Positions 1-10,383 of a stretch of 64,000 nucleotides of DNA are shown piece after piece. The stretch is from Isochrysis galbana (lineage: Eukaryota; Haptophyta; Isochrysidales; Isochrysidaceae). The position numbers and the translations under genes are program-made. The stretch lies in NCBI GenBank assembly GCA_018136815.1, contig CM030937.1, forward strand, positions 3,771,820 to 3,835,819, given 5' to 3'. The first letter of the stretch is position 1. The number at the start of each line of letters is the position of its first letter. The notes under the pieces are model-generated. The model ran no database searches. It was not told the DNA's origin and saw nothing but the letters and a program-made list of their open reading frames with translations.

Positions 1-226
1 GGGGAGTACAAAGTAAAAGAGACATCGCTCCCGTGAGAAAAGGAATTTGCAATATGGAAATATTCTTTACTCTCTATTTCTTTGGACCAAGGAGGGCGTC
101 TCATCCAGTGCGACCTCCTGCGCCGCAGGAGGGGAGGGGGGAGGGAAGGGGGGAGGGAGGCTTCCTCGACGCCGAGAGCGAGCGGGAGGGAGAGGGAGCG
201 GTCGCGCACGTGCGTGTTTGAAGGGT

Positions 227-1649
227 ATGACTTCTCTCGTGCCGTCCGCTGCCCCCGCTGCCCCGCTCCTCGCCGCCATCGGAGTGCTGAGCGGAGGTGG
301 GAAGAAGTATGAGGCGCGACGAGCGGTGCTGCGCCAAGCTTGGGTGGCTGACCCGCCGTCCGAGATCGCGGTGCGCTTCGTGATGCGGTGTGGTGGGCTC
401 CCACCCGATGCACGCGAGCGGCACGAGCCGCAGGTGCTCTGCACCAACGTCTTGGCCTCCGAGGACCGCTTCCGCGGACCGATCCTTGCCCTCCTCGCGT
501 GGTATGAGCATGCAGAGCATGCCTTCCCCACGGCTCGATTGTTTGGCAAGGCAGATGATGATGTGTACTTGCACTTGCCCACGATACTAAGACAGCTTGC
601 TGCGATTCCCGTCGAGGCGTCTTCCTACGCCCTTTACGGCACATTTAGCTGGTGGCACCTGCTCCACGAGCCTGGCAGGCGCTTTCACTTTGCTGCTTAC
701 GCCCCCAGACAGTCCTTCATCCGCATTGCGGCCAGACGGTGCGGGCTGGTTGAGCGATGCAATGAGCCCAACATCTCGTGTTGGGGACCATTCCCGTACC
801 CTAATGGCCCATTCTTTGCGTTGGGCAGGAAGCTCGCAGCGCAGTTGGTTCGTGCACCAGGGATTGATTGGGATCGCCAAGCGTTCGATGCCTTGCCCGC
901 CAATCATGGGATGATAGTTGAGGACGCCTGGCTGGGATCTGCGCTATGGAGGCACGTTGGCTATAACGCGCCTGTCGAGCTCTTTAAGCTAGGGAGCTAC
1001 GATCGTGTGTACTCCGACAACCTCAGATTCAAGGTGTCAAATGACGTCGCAATCTATCATTTCAGGTGTTGCTTGTTCGCAGCGGCTTGCTCCAACTGTG
1101 TATCACGCACGGCTGTCCGCGAAGCGTGCCGGTCGATTGCCAGATACGATGCTGTGCGCTGCACACTGACATCCGAGCACTGACTTCTCTTCTCATAGGA
1201 ATAAACTCATTCACCACGCCATCGTGCTACGGCATTATCTCAATCTTCATGGGTGCTCCACTCCTATGCGCTGGGAACGATCGCCCAAAGTGGATTGCTG
1301 CAATGGGAGTGCTCAGACGGCGGCAGCGGCGGGCATTCCGTTTGAGAGCAATGCGCCATCTCCCACGATTACCCGGGGTCTTGCCGCCGGGCGGCTGCCT
1401 CCCCATCGAGGACAAACAGCACATTCATGGGCCGAGTGGCAAGCTGTGTTCCAGTACGGTGAGTGCGACCGGAAAGGCGCAAACACCAACAACGAAGGCA
1501 ACAAGGGTGCTGAGGAGAATTACCTACTTGGTCGTGTGAACCTCCGGAATGTGACGCTCCTCGACCAATTAGGCATCACAGCGCTATTACCGAGTCAGGC
1601 GCGTCAATCTCCGGAAGCGCTTGCCCGTTGGATGCGATTCCGCACGTGA
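227..1649 (+). CDS. GT31-type glycosyltransferase (beta-1,3-galactosyltransferase family), two exons
   Basis: Probable UDP-sugar-dependent transferase of the GT31 fold. Seen: RRAVLRQAW near residue 31 (family motif for the first helix), the metal-binding ADDDVY with Asp110-112, a PNGPFFALG loop, and VEDAWLG with Glu232-Asp233 at the catalytic position. I chose ATG 227 because the upstream in-frame part (from 47) is encoded by a purine tract and is low complexity. Read straight through, the frame ends at 1183 with an unlike cysteine-rich tail. A GT-AG intron 1066-1198 (TTTCAG/GTGTTG ... CTCATAG/GAATAA) joins codon AG+G and continues as YHFRNKLIHHAIVLRHYL, giving 429 residues ending at 1649. 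That splice is inferred. No signal peptide or membrane anchor is visible, which is unusual for GT31 enzymes of the Golgi. The sugar and the acceptor cannot be told from sequence. Confidence 0.7.
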
Positions 1650-4090
1650 AAATGCGATCGCGATCTCGAGTCACAATAACACTACAACGTCACCATCAGC
1701 CATTAGCCATTGGTAGTTCGAACGTGCCGGGCGGCGGGCTAGCCACCCAACACATAGGTATAGGTGATACTAGGTGAGTCCCGAGGCAAGCTCGTAGAAT
1801 GTTTGATGTCAAGGTAGTCTCGTGGGGGCAATAATTTCCCCCGGTTGCACCCTCTCCCCCCTGCCTCTCCCACGCTTGCCTCGCTGGCCATGGGAGCAGC
1901 CCAGAAGCCTCTGTCTGCCTGGCGACCAGGGATGGGGGGAGTCAGCTCGAGGGCGGGCCCAGTCTGGGCGTGGGAGTGCGAATCGCGGCCTGCGCCCACT
2001 AGGGGTCTGGGCCAGAGTGATGATTGCCCAGCCCCTGACAGAGGGCAGGGACTAGGCGTGATTGTACGGGCGCCCACCCCGGGGGGTGTCCGCGATGGAG
2101 AGAGGGGGGCGCGAGGCCTACATTGACCCCCACTCATAAAAGTAGGCTGGAGAGGGGGCGAGGGCGAGGAGTGGTATGGGAAGCGGACGAGGCTACGAGA
2201 TAGATGTGGGATGAGGTGATGTGTGATGTGCGAAGGGGTGCCGCGCGCCGAGACGGATGTTCCCCTTCCGCGTCCGCGCGTAGAAACCGCCGTATTCTTC
2301 CCCCTCCGCGCGCTGAAACAGAAACCGCCGAGTTCCCCCCCCCCCGGCGCAGAGGCGAAGGAAGCCGCGTCCCTCAGCGGTGTCCCTCCGCGCTTCCCCT
2401 AGCGCCCCTACCTAGCGTCCCTTAGCGCGTCCCCTACCTCCTACCTAGCGTCCCTCAACGCCCCTAACGAAGCGGTGTCCCCCAGTGGTATCTCCTAGCG
2501 TCCAGCGTGTCCCGCAGCGGTATCCCACGGCGCGCCCTCCCGTGAACTTCCTTGAAACTCGGTACTCGGTGCTCGTACTCGAGTCGCGAGTTCGCGCAAG
2601 GGGAATCGGGAATCTCGGGCTCGAGTCGCGAGTTCCGGAGTTTGCGCAGCATTTCCACCCCCCTCGTGAGGCGCTGGAGTTTCTCTGCTGCTTACATAGG
2701 AGGGTGACACCCGGTGACACCCGGAAATGATATTTCAGGGGTTGCAGGTGTCGTCCCACGTGAGCGAATCTTGTTATCGGGTCAGTTGATGAGCCTCTTT
2801 GCCGCAATGAGTGTCATGGAGTTGGAACGGTTTCCAGGAAGGGCCAAAAGAGTTCCGAAGCGGCGCGAAGCCGGTGGAAGCCCCTTCCTAGCTAGGCGTT
2901 TCCCCCCCGGCGGCTATGGGTCTCCGGTTGCGACAACGGAACGAGGCACCACACTGCGGCCTCCAGGGCTCCACCACAAGATCGCGCGAGGTGCGGTGTC
3001 ATCATCGAAATGGGGCTTGAGGCACCTCCTATGTATTTTCATAGTCAAGCCCCAAAAGCGAGCAACCCTCACAAGGGGGGTGGAAATGCTTTTTTGTTTT
3101 GAGCTCCGAGCCGACGTGTTCTGCATTTTGTTTTGAGCTTCGGGCCCTCTTCCTCTCGTTCCTTATTTTCTAGTGGGCATTCCGCATTCCTGTTTTATGT
3201 TTTATGCTCATCGGGATGGGTGCGTTTCGTTTAATGTTAGATGTATAATTTGGGCTTGTTCCTGTTACGGTTAATGTTGGAGTACAGAGTCGTGTGTCGT
3301 GTTCGTGTTTTGTGTGTTCTGCTTCACCTATCGTCGCCTGCTCTTCGAATACCCATTCATTCTTCGTGTTAGCCTTCGAGATGGAGCCATGAGCCATTAA
3401 CCATTAAAGATTGAAGCCATAGCCATAGCCAGAGCCAGAGCGGCTTTGGCTTTGGCTTTGTTTGGCGAAGATGTGAAGATCCAGGCCCTTGGTTGGGCTA
3501 TGCGACGCCCAACTTGAGCACGATTCAGTTCGGCCATAATAAGCTTGTACTTCTTCCTTGGGAATGACGCTGGATAAGCGAACAGGAGGATTCTCGCCTA
3601 CGGCGATGGGGGAGTGTAAGAGTTTTCTGGTCTTGTCTATGCTTGTTTGACCCTAGCTAGTGCCTAGTGCTGAGTGCTGAGGGACGGAAGGCTTCGACGG
3701 CAACGGAGCCCCTACCTCGCGATGGGGGTGTGCGCGGTTGGCCGTGCGATGTATGTGGCTAGACGTGCTAGCCACCCAGATGCTCTACAAGACTACAATT
3801 CTAAACGCTTGCCGACCGATGTGATAGATAGATAGATATGGATAGTGGACAAACGTCAAACGTCTGGTTATCTGCTTCTTTTACCAAGTAGGAGTGGGGG
3901 TACTCTAGAGTAGGAGTAGAGAGTAGAGTAAAATCCAAATGTTCGGGAGCTCTACTGAATATTGGCTCTCTCGCCTTCGGGTCGCGCGGGAAAGCCCCTC
4001 TCCCTCTCCCCCCTCTCCTTTCCTCCCACCCTCTCTTCCTCCCACTCTCCTTCCCCCACTCCCTTTTCCTCCTCGTCCACGCTCGCACTC
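1650..4090. other. Intergenic, low complexity with repeat fragments
   Basis: No convincing gene. It holds a fragment related to the LINE leader on the minus strand (about 1850-1990), a copy of the TATA-containing repeat R1 (2029-2150), a stretch rich in AGCGTCCC and AGCGGTGTCCC words (2370-2530), and two copies of CTCGAGTCGCGAGTTC near 2577 and 2621. A pyrimidine-rich tract (about 3995-4085) sits directly before the next gene and may be part of its promoter. Confidence 0.6.
2029..2150 (+). repeat. R1 repeat with TATA-like box
   Basis: About 120 bp closely matching 20146-20272. Both share GTCCGCGATGGAGAGA, a GGGGCGCGAGGC block, CATTGACCCCCA and a terminal ATAAAAGTAGG. A shorter reverse-complement copy lies at 11429-11463, directly against a LINE fragment. 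The TATA-like element suggests promoter DNA of a mobile element, but no coding partner is visible. Confidence 0.7.
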
Positions 4091-4098
4091 ACGCCTCG

Positions 4099-6507
4099 AT
4101 GGACGACAAGCGGTTCGTCTCTCGCCTGCCTGAGCACCTCCAGCTCCAAATCCTCTCGCTGGTGACGGAAGGGCGGGCAGGTGAGTCAGGGCGCCAGCCA
4201 TGCCAGCTCGCCTCTCACACACCAGGAGGCGGCTCCACCTGCCCAGGCTCCGGACTCGAGGCGGCCGTATTGCGGCTGGCGGCGCACGGCTTCGGCTGGT
4301 GCGACGCCGCGCTCTCCGACCATGCGCTCAAGGGGCTGCGCGCCGTCGCGGAGCAGCAACAGATGGTGCCGGCAGGTGTGGGCTCGTCGTATGCGAGGAG
4401 AATCGATCCGGCCGTCCGCGGAGATTCGACTGCCTGGCTACCCCTTGCTCGACGAGAGCCGCCGAGAATGGACGGCCTGAACGCAAGGAGTGATGGGGAC
4501 GACGACCTGGGCAGCAACGCACCGAAGTCGCTGTGGAGCGACAGCCCTGCTGTTGGTCAGCTACGCGAGCTCCTAGGGAGTGCAGTTGATCTGCTCAATG
4601 GGCTCGATTCGACGAGTTCGATCGCCAGAGCAGAGCAGGATGAAGCAGTATCGATCTGTGGCTCTCCACTTTTCCTTCCAGAAAAATGCATGCTTGCACA
4701 TTATCCTGAAGGTGCCAAGTACGTGCGGCATGCAGATGTATCCGTGGCTGTGCCTCGTCGACGTGTCACCGCCATTATGTATCTCAATCCAGAGTGGGCC
4801 CCAGGCGACGGAGGTGAACTTGTTCTTTACCCCCCTCCCCACGGAGCCTCATTCGCGTCAGTAGATGACCGACAGGCACCGCTCAATGAGCCTTCCTTTG
4901 TTGTTGAGCCCATTGCTGCACGGCTGCTTCTCTTTCGCTCCGAAATCGAACATGAAGTCCTTTCAACACGCAAGTCGAGGTGGGCGATCACCACATGGTT
5001 TTCTATTGATGGTGATGGGCCGGCACCACCACTACGACCGGTAAGGTCGCTCTTGCCTTCAGACCCCCCACCGGCACTTTCCACCGCTCGGCCTTCCGCG
5101 CTTTCTGTCACGCAAGTGAGCTCTTCCCATGGCAGCCAAAACGGCAATGCAAGGCGAGGGGAGGACGGTCGGTCTACGGGGTCGCAGATGCGGGAAGTTG
5201 ATGACGGGACTATGGCCCCCACCATCTTCGTGTCGATTGCGGCTTACCGCGATGCGGAGTGCCAGCATACGATTGCCTCCGCCTATTGCTCGGCGACGTT
5301 GCCCAGCCGTATTTGGGTGGGAGCATGTGTGCAACGTGACCCTTGTGAACTTAGAGAAGCAGTAGCTTTAGAACAGCTGCCTCGTTCCGCCAATGGCCGC
5401 GTCAGTCTGATCGACATGCATTGGAAAGATGCGCGTGGCCCCGTTTGGGCCCGGTTTCTTGTCGAGAAGCTTCTTTATCCTCGCTCAGGACCTGAAGGGC
5501 ATGGGACTGACTACTTCTTGCAGATTGACTCACACACACGCTTCGCCTCAGGGTGGGACCATCAACTCATCGAAATGCTTCGCGCATGCGGCTCACCTAA
5601 GCCTGTTTTATCAACGTACCCACTGCCGTACGAGGGTGCGGGAGATGCTGCCATTTGTTCTACCGAGAAGCGGGTAACGCATCTATGTACCCAACCAGCT
5701 ACCATGCCTGCCTTTGGCACGTCCGACAAAATGCTTCGCTTCCGCGCGCGGCTGCTGTCTCGCCAACCCGTCGCTCCTCTCCCATCCTCATTTTGGGCGG
5801 CTGGATTCTCCTTTGCGCCATCTGCCTTCGTTGCCGAAGTGCCGTACGACCCACACCTTCCTTTCTTATTCTTCGGTGAAGAAGCCTCGATGGTCCTCCG
5901 CATGTTCACGCGCGGGTGGGACATCTTTGCACCCACACGAAACCTCTTGTATCATCGGTGGGAGCGCCACTATCGCCCGACATTCTGGGAAATCGAAGGC
6001 GCGGGAGAGCTTCGGCGGCAATCTCAGCTGCGTGTGCGCCATCTCCTCACCGGTGATCCACCAACGGGTAAACGAGAAGAGGATGTGTCTGCGACGGCGG
6101 CCTCGTGCGGAAAAGCTCCAATGCTAGAAGAGGCGGAACACGTGGAGGATCTTGCTGCAATAGCGCGAGAAGCGGCTAAGAAGGCATCTGCGGCCCTGGG
6201 CTCGGATGAGAGGCTGGAGGAGTTGGTAACGGCAGCCATGGAGGCTGGGAAGGCGGCAGCTCTAGCTGCGGCTGCGGTTGCTCCACTGCTATCTGCGCCC
6301 ATCTGGGGAGTCGGCAAAGTACGTACACTGCGCCAGTATGAACACGTTTCCGGCATCGACTTCCATGCAACAACAGTGACTGAAAGAGCGGAGCGAGGTG
6401 GCTTGCCATCTGAAGACTGGTTTTGGGACCGCTTCTCCTCATTGGACGCTATGGTAGAAGAGCGGGGAGGCGACAAATGCATGATGGCCATTGCTGAATC
6501 TTCGTAG
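4099..6507 (+). CDS. Fusion of prolyl 4-hydroxylase and GT60 (Gnt1-like) GlcNAc-transferase
   Basis: 802 residues as an open frame. The N-terminal half is a 2-oxoglutarate/Fe(II) oxygenase of prolyl-hydroxylase type: RGDSTAWL near residue 107, iron ligands His211-x-Asp213 and His285, and Arg294 nine residues later for 2-oxoglutarate. The second half (about 375-770) matches the GlcNAc-transferase family of Dictyostelium Gnt1: IFVSIAAYRDAEC at its start, QIDSHTRF with the metal-binding Asp477-Ser-His, then FFGEEASM, and a C-terminal GIDF motif near 750. In Dictyostelium and Toxoplasma two separate cytosolic enzymes hydroxylate one proline of Skp1 and then add GlcNAc; one chain would couple the steps. 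No signal peptide is seen, which fits the cytosol. A possible short intron (4181-4225 or 4181-4246; GTGAGT...CAG, both multiples of three) would remove a low-complexity insert. The substrate is inferred from the family. Confidence 0.85.
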   Translation: MDDKRFVSRLPEHLQLQILSLVTEGRAGESGRQPCQLASHTPGGGSTCPGSGLEAAVLRLAAHGFGWCDAALSDHALKGLRAVAEQQQMVPAGVGSSYARRIDPAVRGDSTAWLPLARREPPRMDGLNARSDGDDDLGSNAPKSLWSDSPAVGQLRELLGSAVDLLNGLDSTSSIARAEQDEAVSICGSPLFLPEKCMLAHYPEGAKYVRHADVSVAVPRRRVTAIMYLNPEWAPGDGGELVLYPPPHGASFASVDDRQAPLNEPSFVVEPIAARLLLFRSEIEHEVLSTRKSRWAITTWFSIDGDGPAPPLRPVRSLLPSDPPPALSTARPSALSVTQVSSSHGSQNGNARRGEDGRSTGSQMREVDDGTMAPTIFVSIAAYRDAECQHTIASAYCSATLPSRIWVGACVQRDPCELREAVALEQLPRSANGRVSLIDMHWKDARGPVWARFLVEKLLYPRSGPEGHGTDYFLQIDSHTRFASGWDHQLIEMLRACGSPKPVLSTYPLPYEGAGDAAICSTEKRVTHLCTQPATMPAFGTSDKMLRFRARLLSRQPVAPLPSSFWAAGFSFAPSAFVAEVPYDPHLPFLFFGEEASMVLRMFTRGWDIFAPTRNLLYHRWERHYRPTFWEIEGAGELRRQSQLRVRHLLTGDPPTGKREEDVSATAASCGKAPMLEEAEHVEDLAAIAREAAKKASAALGSDERLEELVTAAMEAGKAAALAAAAVAPLLSAPIWGVGKVRTLRQYEHVSGIDFHATTVTERAERGGLPSEDWFWDRFSSLDAMVEERGGDKCMMAIAESS

Positions 6508-7044
6508 TACGGGGACGGAGAGAATAGTATCAAACCTTCTCTTAAGCATGTGTACGCGGCCGTCTTATGTGAGGCACATGGCCTTCTTGTCTGCGACGAA
6601 CATGCTTGAGTGCACGTACGTTGCCAAGCATTATCATACGCGATGCAACGAGCATAAAAGCGAACACTTAAAACGACCATTGGGACCATCACCCGCTTCC
6701 GCTATCCATTCCACAAGAGGCTTCAACCTCAGGTTTGTTTGTTTTCTTGGAAGATATCCTGAAGTTGCACCTTCTCACTTTCGACTATTGCGACAAAGCC
6801 ATAGGCACTGCATCTATGTGCAAGCTCAATCTCGTGTCAACAGACTATAATCTTATGCTTAGTTGCCATGCCTCCCCCCCCCCCCCCCCCACTCTCCGCC
6901 GTCTCCCGCCCCTCATCTGCCCTTCATGAGGAGATGGGGGGCGGGAATGCACCCACCCCTCTTGCGCCACCAGCCATGGTGAGCACATATCACATTGGGG
7001 ACTCTTAGTCTGCACTCTGCTACGAGTTACGAGTTGCCCTGTTG
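6508..7044. other. Intergenic
   Basis: 3' flank of the hydroxylase-transferase gene. A run of 18 C begins near 6876, followed by a G/C-rich stretch. No gene seen. Confidence 0.5.
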
Positions 7045-7047
7045 AGG

Positions 7048-7135
7048 TCGCGTTTCGCGTTCCGTCGAATATGGGACGTAACACATAACTCAAGTTGAGC
7101 CATCATTTGTCCATGATCGGTTTACAGTAATACTC
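7048..7135 (-). repeat. R2 dispersed repeat (diverged)
   Basis: Shares the core TTCCGTC (reverse TTGACGGAACG in better copies), the GGGAC block and a GAGCCATCA...TGTCCAT stretch with copies at 11239-11305, 14790-14853 and 52140-52222. It stands about 70 bp before a LINE 3' end at 7203. Confidence 0.6.
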
Positions 7136-7200
7136 GAATATGTGTAGACATAACAATAGACAATAGCACAATAATATAATCGGGTAAAGGATAAAGGTAC

Positions 7201-7410
7201 CCAAAAAAAAACTTCTTAATATCCTCGCCGCGCGCGCGACTCTATACCTTAACTATGCAGCCACGTCCGCTACTCTCGCCCCCCTTCCACCTGCCTTGCG
7301 GCCCGTCCCCTCGTGCGCTACTTAGGGGTTGGGTGTCTAGGGTTTCCTGTAGCAGACGGTGTGCTCCGATCCCCGTTGGGTTTTCTCTCCTTCCTCCTGT
7401 GCCATCGGCC
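7201..7410 (-). mobile_element. LINE 3' end, solo fragment
   Basis: Starts on the + strand with nine A, then CTTCTTAATATCCTCGCC, and continues with words found in the 3' UTR of the full LINE: a CTTGCGGC...CCCCTCGTGC block, CTACTTAGGGG, and TCTCTCCTTCCTCCTG. On the LINE coding strand it therefore ends in oligo(T). No ORF remains. Confidence 0.75.
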
Positions 7411-8142
7411 ATCGGGCTACCGGTTTGTTGCTTTGTCCTTTTGTATCAGGGGGGCAGGTGTCTAAGTCTTAGCGGGTCCGAATGCAGAGGTCGGGCATTT
7501 GGGCGGGTCGCGGTGTGGACCCGCAACCGGCAATTAGGGAAGAATTTCCGGCATGGTTCGACGCAAGTAGCCGCTCGAGCTTTGGAGGGACGCGAGGCGG
7601 AGGTAGAGGTAGCACCGCGAGAACGTCACGGTCGAGGAGTTCGAGGTTCGAGGGGGCACTTGCTAAGCTTTGAGCGGGTCGTAGAGGACGCAGATTGGCG
7701 AGGACAAAGTTCAGCATGGTGGTCCGCGCCGCACGCTGGGCAAGTGGGCCAAGACACCGTTTGCATGCCGGCCGGTTATGCGGGCCAAGACAACGGAGGC
7801 AAATGGGGTCCGTCTTGGGTCTTGGGGCGTTCAGAGCCGCGATTGGGCTTCCCCGCAGTCTTCGGCTTGGGTGATGCACCGGCAATGAATGCCCAAAGTC
7901 GCTGGCGCCATAGTTGATAGTTGGCAAGCCAATCACCACCTTCGTGCCGAAGTGGCGTCCTGCCATCATTGTTGCGCTGGTGCCCTGCATGTTTCCTCCC
8001 CCCCCCCCCGCAAGGAAGGAGTTGAGAAGGGGGTGCGACGGCCACGGGTGAACTGAATAGTAGTAGAATATTTTTAGTTGCTCAACCAAGAAAGCGCATT
8101 AGCAAATGATATCCTCGACCACAACCACACAAATGACGGCAA
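7411..8142. other. Intergenic, no supported gene
   Basis: Open frames occur on both strands (7255-7917 plus, 7469-8089 minus), but the first begins inside LINE 3' UTR and neither has recognisable domains. They are treated as chance frames. Confidence 0.5.
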
Positions 8143-10283
8143 TCAATGCATTCGGCACGCGCCATGACCGACGGCAGTGGGTTCAAACCATAGCTGCTAG
8201 ACGAGAGCATTGCAGTTCGAACGGAAAGCTACGTGACATGGATGTACGGACTCGTTCAGCCAATCACCTGCACAAGAAGATCAGCTGCCCTTGCGAAATT
8301 GCGAGGGACACTACTACGAACAGGCGAGCCAACATTCACCGTCTCCTCTTGCATTAAAGCCTTGGCTGAAGGAGAGGAAGTCATACTTGGGATTTCAACC
8401 GCTTCATCGGCCACGGCTCGGGCACACTGGCGAAGATATGGCTCACATGCTTGGGAGCGGATCAGGAGATCTAGCGTTTGGCTCAACAGGGGTGGGAGGC
8501 CGAGACTGCCGACATTGATGGTATCGGTTTCCATGGCAACCGAGGGTTCGGGTCTAACGTGAGGAAGGATCAAATTAAGGAGCTTGCCGATGAGGTGGGC
8601 AGCGTTGGCAGAGGCATGAGAATATATCGCAAGAACCTACGAGACAAGCAGCGAAGGCATGAGGGCTCGCTGTTTAGGTAGCTCAGGAGTGCCGCATGCT
8701 GGGCACAACATACCTCAACTAGGATCGTTCGGATGGTCCCTCGCATTGTCGCATCATCCCTGCCGACGCAGACGCTGATGATGGAAGCGAGGAGCTCCTC
8801 CCCAGCCGCAACGCCTTGCCCACCCCCATCAATCAATTGGTAGCTTAATTTTGCTGCGTGCGGAAGCAATTGACCCAACGCGGTGGTGTAATTCAAGACA
8901 TCGTCTTGGAGAGAGTTTCCGCTTGTGGGCACCGAGGCGGCCGCTGTTAATCGAAGCGATTCCGAGACGAATTGAGTGGCGCGCTTGGCAAGGCCCGGCG
9001 ACTCGAGGAGGCCAAGTAGCGCTGCCTCGCCTAAGAAGACGCTAAGCAGCAGGCGTGCCTGAATCACAGGGGAAGCGTCTGTAATGCTGGGCAAAGTAGA
9101 CGCAATGGATTTATTCGCTGAAATCTCTGATGAGGAGCCGCCCGTTGTGTTGGTGGTCTCGGTCAAGCATGGGTTCTTCGACGGCGATGTAAGAGCCGCG
9201 GCGGTGCGGGCCCGCGCCCGACCATGTGCTTCGCCTGGTGAAATGAGCGATGCTGGACTGCATGGCGCAACATCTCGAGTGTCCTTGTCGCCGTATCCGT
9301 CTCTTACCATGTCGATGCATCGTTCAATCTCAGTGTGCGCTATTGTAGCAGCGGTTGTAGCAATAGGCGCATCTGAGGCATTAGCAGCTGACGTAGCAGC
9401 GAGGTGCCAAGAAAGCTGAAGCAAGCAAGCCAACGCGAGTAAAGCCTCCGGAACATCGTTCCCCGACGGGCTATGTACTTGGCCACTAGACGGCGTAGCA
9501 GCGCTCGTGAGCAACCCTCGGAGGTGTTCCATTTCTTTATCCGCCGTCGTCTCGATAAGCGAGTTGCGAGCAGTGGGATGGTCGAGCCATGCCCAGATGA
9601 GACGGAGTGCAAGCGAGCGGGATAGCTTGGTAGGGGACGCTGGTGTTATGGAAGTCGCACTCCTAGAGTTGCGAGCATGCTTGGGACGCCCACGCTTTGT
9701 GCCAGCCTGGATTTCCTCAAGCTGCTGAAGTTGAGAATCGGTAGGAGGTTCGAGAGCATTGGTGATGGAGGCGACGAGTTGCGGGGCAAGGTCCCACGCA
9801 CATGCGCACTGACAAATAGGAATGCATGACAAGCCCTCGTTATTTAAGACGAAAACAAAAGGCCAAGACAGGGTATGGTGCAGAACTGTCGATGCCAAGC
9901 GGGCTTGCTGTCCGCAAATAGAGCGAACAATGGCAACCCTCACCTGGATGAGTGGCGCAAGCCGCGCAGGACGGACGTCAGATGGCATTGCGGCGATCTT
10001 TCGGATTGTTGCCTCAGCATGCGGAACGTGAGCCGGGGGCAACCACGCGCAAATCCGCCCAAGCTGACGTATGGCTGCTGCCTCTCCCGCGGCTCGTTCA
10101 TGTAAGGCTGCCACCGCCTCAGGGGAGTAAGCAGCGAGGAGGGTGTCGCGCTCGACTGGGTAGTTGGACGAGCGAAGGATGCCTGGAGCCGCCGCGTCAA
10201 AGAGCGATGCCGCGGCTGCGGCGAAGGCTATCATCGACGAGGATGAAGGTGTAGGGGTACCTTCGGGGACCTCATCGTCGTTG
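8143..10283 (-). CDS. Unrecognised alpha-helical protein with AT-hook-like motif, 5' end in gap
   Basis: I do not recognise the family. The frame is open from the gap edge at 10283 (first ATG 10234), so the N-terminus is probably missing. Two introns can be placed: 8637-8713 (77 nt, GAG/GTATGT ... CTCGTAG/GTTCTT), after which the protein continues as VLAIYSHASANAAHLIGKLL; and 8197-8267 (71 nt, CAG/GTGATT ... GTCTAG/CAG), followed by a short last exon to a TGA at 8143. The protein is rich in Ala and Leu helices, has KRGRPK (AT-hook-like) near residue 185, and a Ser/Thr-rich linker in the middle. That suggests a helical-repeat, possibly nuclear, protein. The first intron is well supported; the last exon is tentative. 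Confidence 0.6.
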
Positions 10284-10383
10284 NNNNNNNNNNNNNNNNN
10301 NNNNNNNNNNNNNNNNNNNNNNNNNNNNNNNNNNNNNNNNNNNNNNNNNNNNNNNNNNNNNNNNNNNNNNNNNNNNNNNNNNN
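10284..10383. other. Assembly gap (100 N)
   Basis: Exactly 100 N, a placeholder rather than a measured length. It separates the 5' ends of two divergent genes, so both first exons and their shared promoter region are probably missing here. Confidence 0.95.

Noticed and set aside
6024-6692. 222-residue minus-strand ORF
   Set aside because: Antisense shadow of the fusion gene's alanine-rich C-terminal region.
7255-7917. 220-residue plus-strand ORF
   Set aside because: Its first part is LINE 3' UTR in antisense, and no domain is present in the rest.
7469-8089. 206-residue minus-strand ORF with CLRCLGPHNRPACKRCLG
   Set aside because: The Cys pattern comes from a short DNA repeat (GGGCCAAGAC); no known zinc-finger spacing and no support for splicing.
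8161-8230. Possible tRNA (GGGTTCAAACC word)
   Set aside because: No matching acceptor, D or anticodon stems around it; it lies in the last intron and exon of the helical-protein gene.
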